Assembly (NCBI GenBank): GCA_027056825.1
Contig: JALUJS010000516.1
Coordinates: forward strand, 1 to 21,474
Length of the DNA stretch: 21,474 nucleotides
Direction of reading: 5' to 3'
Source: Candidatus Krumholzibacteriia bacterium
GTDB lineage: Bacteria; Krumholzibacteriota; Krumholzibacteriia; LZORAL124-64-63
The notes under the pieces are model-generated. The model saw nothing but the letters and a program-made list of their open reading frames with translations, had not been told where the DNA came from and ran no database searches. Numbering within the stretch: the stretch's first letter is position 1; each line of letters begins with the position of its first letter. The position numbers and the translations under genes are program-made. Shown one piece after another: positions 17,995-21,474 of the stretch.

Positions 17995-18945
17995 ATGTTT
18001 CCTGTTGCTGATGACCTTCCTCCGGTCGGTTCCCCCCTGCTGGAATTGCACGGGGTTTCCAAGGCCTACGGCGCCAAGCAGGCCGTTCGGGACGTGACGC
18101 TCCGGATTCCCCGCGGCAGCATCTACGGCTTCCTCGGTCCCAACGGCGCGGGCAAGACCACGACCATCCGCGGGATCATGCGCATCGTGCTGCCGGACAG
18201 CGGCGAGATCACCATGGCCGGCCGGCCCCTGGACCGGCGGTCCCTGGACGCCATCGGCTACCTGCCGGAGGAACGGGGCCTGTACCGCAAGATGAAATGC
18301 CGCGAACAGCTCGCCTACCTGGCCGAGCTCAAGGGCGTGCCGCATCGCGAAGCCCTGGCGCGGGCGGACGCGTGGCTGGATCGCATGGACCTGGGAGACT
18401 ACCGCGACAAGCGGGTGGACAGCCTGAGCAAGGGCATGCAGCAGAAGATCCAGTTCTCGGCCACCTTCATCCACGAGCCGGTGCTGGTCATCCTGGACGA
18501 GGTCTTCAGCGGCCTGGATCCCCTGAACATCGAGTTGTTGCGCGGCATGATCCTCGAGCAGCAGCAGCGAGGCGTGACGGTCCTGTTCTCCACCCACATG
18601 CTGGCCGAGGCCGAGAAGATCTGCGACAGCATCTGCCTGATTGAGGACGGCCGGGTCATCCTCGACGGTTCCCTGGACCGGGTGCGCGCGGATTTTCCCC
18701 TGCGCTCGGTCCGGGTGGCCTGGGCGGACGGGGCCGCGCCGCCGGACGATTTGCCCGGGGTCGTGGCGCGCGAGCGGAGCGAGGGTGCCTGGCGCCTGAC
18801 CCTGGCCGAGGGGGCGGACCCGCAGGCCCTGCTGCCGGCCCTGTCGGCGGCCGGCCGGCTGACCCTCTTCGCCGCCAACAGGCCCAGCCTCAGCGAGATC
18901 TTCCTGGCCGCGGTGCAGCGGCACCGGCAGGAGGTGTCCGCATGA
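17995..18945 (+). CDS. ABC exporter ATP-binding protein (NatA-like)
   Basis: Cytoplasmic ATPase subunit, 316 residues, of an ABC-2 type exporter. Walker A GPNGAGKTT (48-56), the GYLPEERGLYRKMK segment (88-101) in the Q-loop region as in NatA-type proteins, signature LSKGMQQK (144-151), Walker B LVILDE (164-169) with D-loop SGLDP, and switch His201 in STHML are all intact. The region after about 230 is a C-terminal extension with a small alpha/beta fold common in this subfamily. GGAG lies five bases before the ATG. The gene overlaps the permease gene by ATGA, so translation is coupled. NatAB of Bacillus exports sodium, but homologs handle many substrates, so the cargo is open. The adjacent divergent two-component system may regulate it. 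Confidence 0.92.
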   Translation: MFPVADDLPPVGSPLLELHGVSKAYGAKQAVRDVTLRIPRGSIYGFLGPNGAGKTTTIRGIMRIVLPDSGEITMAGRPLDRRSLDAIGYLPEERGLYRKMKCREQLAYLAELKGVPHREALARADAWLDRMDLGDYRDKRVDSLSKGMQQKIQFSATFIHEPVLVILDEVFSGLDPLNIELLRGMILEQQQRGVTVLFSTHMLAEAEKICDSICLIEDGRVILDGSLDRVRADFPLRSVRVAWADGAAPPDDLPGVVARERSEGAWRLTLAEGADPQALLPALSAAGRLTLFAANRPSLSEIFLAAVQRHRQEVSA

Positions 18946-20198
18946 GCAAGGTCCTGACCATCGTGCGCAAGGAATACCTGGAGCGGGTGCGGTCCAAGAG
19001 CTTCCTGATCGGCACCCTGCTGGGTCCGGCGCTGATGTCAATGTTCGTGGTGCTGCCGGTGCTGCTGAGCAGTGCGGGCTCGGAGAACGCCCGCACCGTG
19101 GGGGTGATCGACGCCGACGGCTCGGTATTGCCGAGGCTGGAGGCCGAACTGGCGGACCAGGGCCGGGACAACGTGACCCTGGTGCCCTTCGCGGCGGAAC
19201 CCGGGCGGGGGCAGGACGCCGAGGCCCGGCTGCGCGGGGCCGTGGCGTCCGGGGAGGTGGATGCCGGCCTGGTCATCGTACCGGATTTCATCGCCACCGG
19301 AAAGGCGACCTTCCTGAATCGCTCCGTGAGCGCCATGGTGATGCGTGACGAGGTCTTCCGGCCCGCCCTGGACCGCATCCTGCGCGAGGGGAGGTTCGCG
19401 GCCGCGGCCATCCCCGACTCCATGTTCTCCTACCTGTCCCGAGGCACCGCGTGGGAGTCCTTCACGGTCTCGGAGGAGGGGGTCCAGGAGAAGCAGAACG
19501 AGGAGGCGGTCTTCATCGCGGCCATCGCCCTGATCATGATCATCTACATCATGGTGCTGATGTACGGGAACCACACCCTGACCGCCGTCATCGAGGAGAA
19601 GAGCAGCCGCATGGTCGAGCTGCTGCTGGCCAGCGTCTCGCCCGGCAATCTCATGTTGGGCAAGGTGCTCGGCATCGGGCTGGCCGGTTTGACCCAGTTC
19701 GGCGTGTGGGCGGTGGCCTTCCTGGCCATGTCGCAGCAGGGTGTCTCCGTGGGCGGGTTCAGCCTGGACGTCAACTTCCTGACGCCGGTGGTGCTGGTCT
19801 CGTTCGTGATGTTCTTCCTGCTGGGCTTCTTCCTCTACGCCACCCTGTACGCGGGCATCGGGGCGATGTGCAACAGCGTTCAGGACAGCCAGCAGTTCCA
19901 CGGTCCGCTGACCATGGGCCTGGTCCTGCCGATGATGCTGCTGAGCCTGGTGCTGCGCGCGCCGGACTCCACGGTCTCGACGGTGCTGAGCCTGGTGCCG
20001 CTGTTCTCGCCGGTGCTGATGTTCATGCGGGTGTGCGTGGAGACCCCGCCGCTGTGGCAGATCGCGCTGTCGTGGGTCCTGCTGGGAGCCTCGATCTGGC
20101 TGGCCGCGCGGGCGGCTGGCAAGCTGTTCCGCATGGGCATCCTCATGTACGGGGCCTCGCCCACCTGGGCGAGCCTCATGAAGGTGCTGCGGGACTGA
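18942..20198 (+). CDS. ABC-2 type permease (NatB-like)
   Basis: Inner-membrane permease, 418 residues, partner of the ATPase encoded just upstream (ATGA overlap). After the cytoplasmic start KVLTIVRKEYLERVRSKSFL (3-22) comes TM1 (about 21-44), then a large extracytoplasmic domain (45-188) and a block of about six more helices beginning with AIALIMIIYIMVLMYG. The motif TAVIEEKSSRMVELLLASVS after the second helix is the coupling region characteristic of NatB/YhaP-type permeases. One ATPase plus one permease implies a dimer of each. No binding protein is encoded nearby, consistent with export. Its stop lies 24 bases from the convergent isomerase stop; the spacer has only a weak 5-6 bp hairpin. 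Confidence 0.9.
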   Translation: MSKVLTIVRKEYLERVRSKSFLIGTLLGPALMSMFVVLPVLLSSAGSENARTVGVIDADGSVLPRLEAELADQGRDNVTLVPFAAEPGRGQDAEARLRGAVASGEVDAGLVIVPDFIATGKATFLNRSVSAMVMRDEVFRPALDRILREGRFAAAAIPDSMFSYLSRGTAWESFTVSEEGVQEKQNEEAVFIAAIALIMIIYIMVLMYGNHTLTAVIEEKSSRMVELLLASVSPGNLMLGKVLGIGLAGLTQFGVWAVAFLAMSQQGVSVGGFSLDVNFLTPVVLVSFVMFFLLGFFLYATLYAGIGAMCNSVQDSQQFHGPLTMGLVLPMMLLSLVLRAPDSTVSTVLSLVPLFSPVLMFMRVCVETPPLWQIALSWVLLGASIWLAARAAGKLFRMGILMYGASPTWASLMKVLRD

Positions 20199-20222
20199 CC
20201 CGGTCGGCCCGCGCCGGGAATC

Positions 20223-21474
20223 TCAGGGGATCGTTTCCAGCCGGAAGCGATCCCCGATCTCCAGGCGATCCACCACGTCCATCCCCTTGACCACCCGGCC
20301 GAACACGGTGTAGCGGCCCACCAGGTGGGGCTGTTCCGACAGCGTGATGAAGAACTGGCTGCCGCCGGTATCCTTGCCGTCGTGGGCGATGCCCACCGTG
20401 CCCCGCGTGTAGGGCGCGGGGGACCACTCGCTGCGGATGGTGTAACCGGGGCCGCCCCAGCCGTCCCCGCGGGGATCCCCGCCCTGGACCACGAAGTCGG
20501 GCACCACGCGGTGGAAGGTCAGGCCGTCGTAGAACCCCTTGGCGACCAGGTCGAGGAAGGCGGCGCAGGTGTTCGGGGCCAGATGGCCGTCCAGGGCTAT
20601 GACGAACTCGCCCTTGTCGGTCAGGCAACGGACCCGGGGCGCGTCGAAGGGCAGGGCCACCGGGGGTTGTCGCGGATCGCGCCGGACCGCCGGCAGGGTC
20701 AGGCGCAGGCTCTCCTGCGCGGGAATGAGAGCGTCGGGCAACAGCCCGTTGGATACGGCGGCGGCGCGGGCTTCCAGCCGGATGCGCAGGTCCGGGGAGT
20801 CGAAGCCCCGCTGGAGAATCTCCGCGGCCACACCGCGCGCAGGGGCGGTAAGGGTGTCGGCGGACAGGCCGGCGAGGGCTGCGATGACCCCCCGGCGGAT
20901 CTCGGCCGTGCCCTCCCCGGAGGCCATGCGCCAGGCCCGGTCGAGGCAGGCGACGGCCGCGCTGTCGGGAAAATCCGCCAGCAGGCGGGCGCCCGTGGCC
21001 GCCACGGGAAAATCGTCGTCCAGGGCCGCCGCGCAGAAGGCGTCCTCGACGGCCCGGCGCAGCCGGTCCCGCGGCAGGCCCGCGGGCAGGGCGTCCGGGC
21101 GGTCCTGCAGCACCGAGGCCAGCCCCTCGAGGGCGGCCATGCGGACCAGCGGGGAGCGCCGCGCCTGGTCCCGGGGGGCGGCCGCCGGGTGGACGGCCGC
21201 GCCGGTGGCCGGTCCCATCAGCAGGGGCACGGGGTCGGGATGGATCCGGGCGATGGCGGCCAGGGCGGCGGCGGCGATCACCGGCTGGTCGATGTCGGCC
21301 AGGCGGGCGAGTTCGGCCGCACAGCCGGCTCCGCGCAGGTTGGCCCACGCGCCCACGGCCTCCCGCCGGACCCCGGGATGGGGGGATTCCAGCTGCCGGA
21401 CGGCGGCCCGTAACATGCGGATGCGCCAGGGCGGCAGCAGGCTCTCCCGGGCGGCGGCTTCCGGCGGCAGGGGC
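20223..21474 (-). CDS. HEAT-repeat plus cyclophilin-type peptidyl-prolyl isomerase (partial, N-terminus outside window)
   Basis: The reading frame stays open to the right edge of the window, so the start is missing; a Met at 21416 is internal-looking because the repeats continue upstream of it (LLPPWRIR). Numbering from that Met, residues 1-230 are Ala/Leu/Arg-rich helical repeats of HEAT/ARM type (HPGVRREAVGAWANL, VRMAALEGLASVL, FPVAATGARLLADF, EIRRGVIAALAGL). Residues 258-390 are a cyclophilin domain: FHRVVPDFVVQGGDP (301-315) with the catalytic Arg303, GTVGIAHDGKDTGGSQFFIT (339-358) and GRYTVFGRVVKGMDVVDRL (367-385). It should catalyse cis-trans isomerisation of proline bonds. The position of the cyclosporin-binding Trp of human CypA appears to be His364, as often in bacteria. 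Whether it is secreted cannot be judged without the N-terminus. It is convergent with the exporter operon. Confidence 0.9.
   Translation of the reverse strand, partial: PLPPEAAARESLLPPWRIRMLRAAVRQLESPHPGVRREAVGAWANLRGAGCAAELARLADIDQPVIAAAALAAIARIHPDPVPLLMGPATGAAVHPAAAPRDQARRSPLVRMAALEGLASVLQDRPDALPAGLPRDRLRRAVEDAFCAAALDDDFPVAATGARLLADFPDSAAVACLDRAWRMASGEGTAEIRRGVIAALAGLSADTLTAPARGVAAEILQRGFDSPDLRIRLEARAAAVSNGLLPDALIPAQESLRLTLPAVRRDPRQPPVALPFDAPRVRCLTDKGEFVIALDGHLAPNTCAAFLDLVAKGFYDGLTFHRVVPDFVVQGGDPRGDGWGGPGYTIRSEWSPAPYTRGTVGIAHDGKDTGGSQFFITLSEQPHLVGRYTVFGRVVKGMDVVDRLEIGDRFRLETIP

Noticed and set aside
20199..20222. CCCGG/CCGGG hairpin between the exporter and isomerase genes as a terminator
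   Set aside because: Only 5-6 base pairs and no T-run on either strand; such matches are common in this GC-rich DNA.

Overview
The window is a gene-dense, high-GC stretch (about two thirds G+C by eye) from a Gram-negative-type bacterium. It encodes an outer-membrane beta-barrel protein with a TPR domain, a second probable outer-membrane barrel, a lipoprotein and a lipid A-type (LpxL/HtrB-like) acyltransferase. The Sm-like/glycine-zipper/barrel protein and the HEAT-cyclophilin protein resemble proteins common in FCB-type and little-cultured high-GC phyla such as Krumholzibacteriota, Eisenbacteria and Gemmatimonadota. That placement is an impression and is not shown by the sequence. No phage genes, transposases, CRISPR arrays, tRNAs or rRNAs were seen, and coding style is uniform, so this looks like chromosomal backbone.

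Layout, left to right. (1) 159-1951 (+): a type I glutamine synthetase lacking the adenylylation loop, followed closely by a YjbQ/UPF0047 protein. (2) 1913-5967 (-): a four-gene, tightly overlapping operon for a poly-N-acetylglucosamine-like exopolysaccharide. In transcription order it encodes a PgaD-like small membrane protein, a PgaC-like family 2 glycosyltransferase, a short PgaA/YaiO-like TPR plus beta-barrel protein, and a PgaB/IcaB-like deacetylase lipoprotein. (3) 6131-8851 (+): alanyl-tRNA synthetase with a GTG start. (4) 8858-10630 (-): an iodotyrosine-deiodinase-like nitroreductase downstream of an Sm-like/glycine-zipper/beta-barrel protein, with a perfect hairpin between them. (5) 10766-11659 (+): a lipid A-type acyltransferase. 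(6) 11699-13042 (-): NADP-type isocitrate dehydrogenase with a Cys4 zinc-ribbon-like insertion beside the active-site serine. (7) 13326-15104 (+): a sodium:solute symporter sharing a CTAG stop palindrome with the convergent histidine kinase. (8) 15101-17414 (-): a PhoB/PhoR-style two-component pair behind a good sigma70-type promoter. (9) 17415-17994: a 580-base region without a convincing protein gene. It holds a candidate structured RNA ending in a strong Rho-independent terminator on the plus strand. (10) 17995-20198 (+): a NatA/NatB-type ABC exporter. (11) 20223-21474 (-): a HEAT-repeat plus cyclophilin-type prolyl isomerase whose N-terminus lies outside the window.

The least routine items are the zinc-ribbon insertion in isocitrate dehydrogenase, the orphan structured RNA with terminator near 17.64-17.87 kb, the compact rearranged pga-like operon, and the deiodinase-type substrate triad in the nitroreductase. 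All functional calls come from motif recognition by eye; no database search was run.
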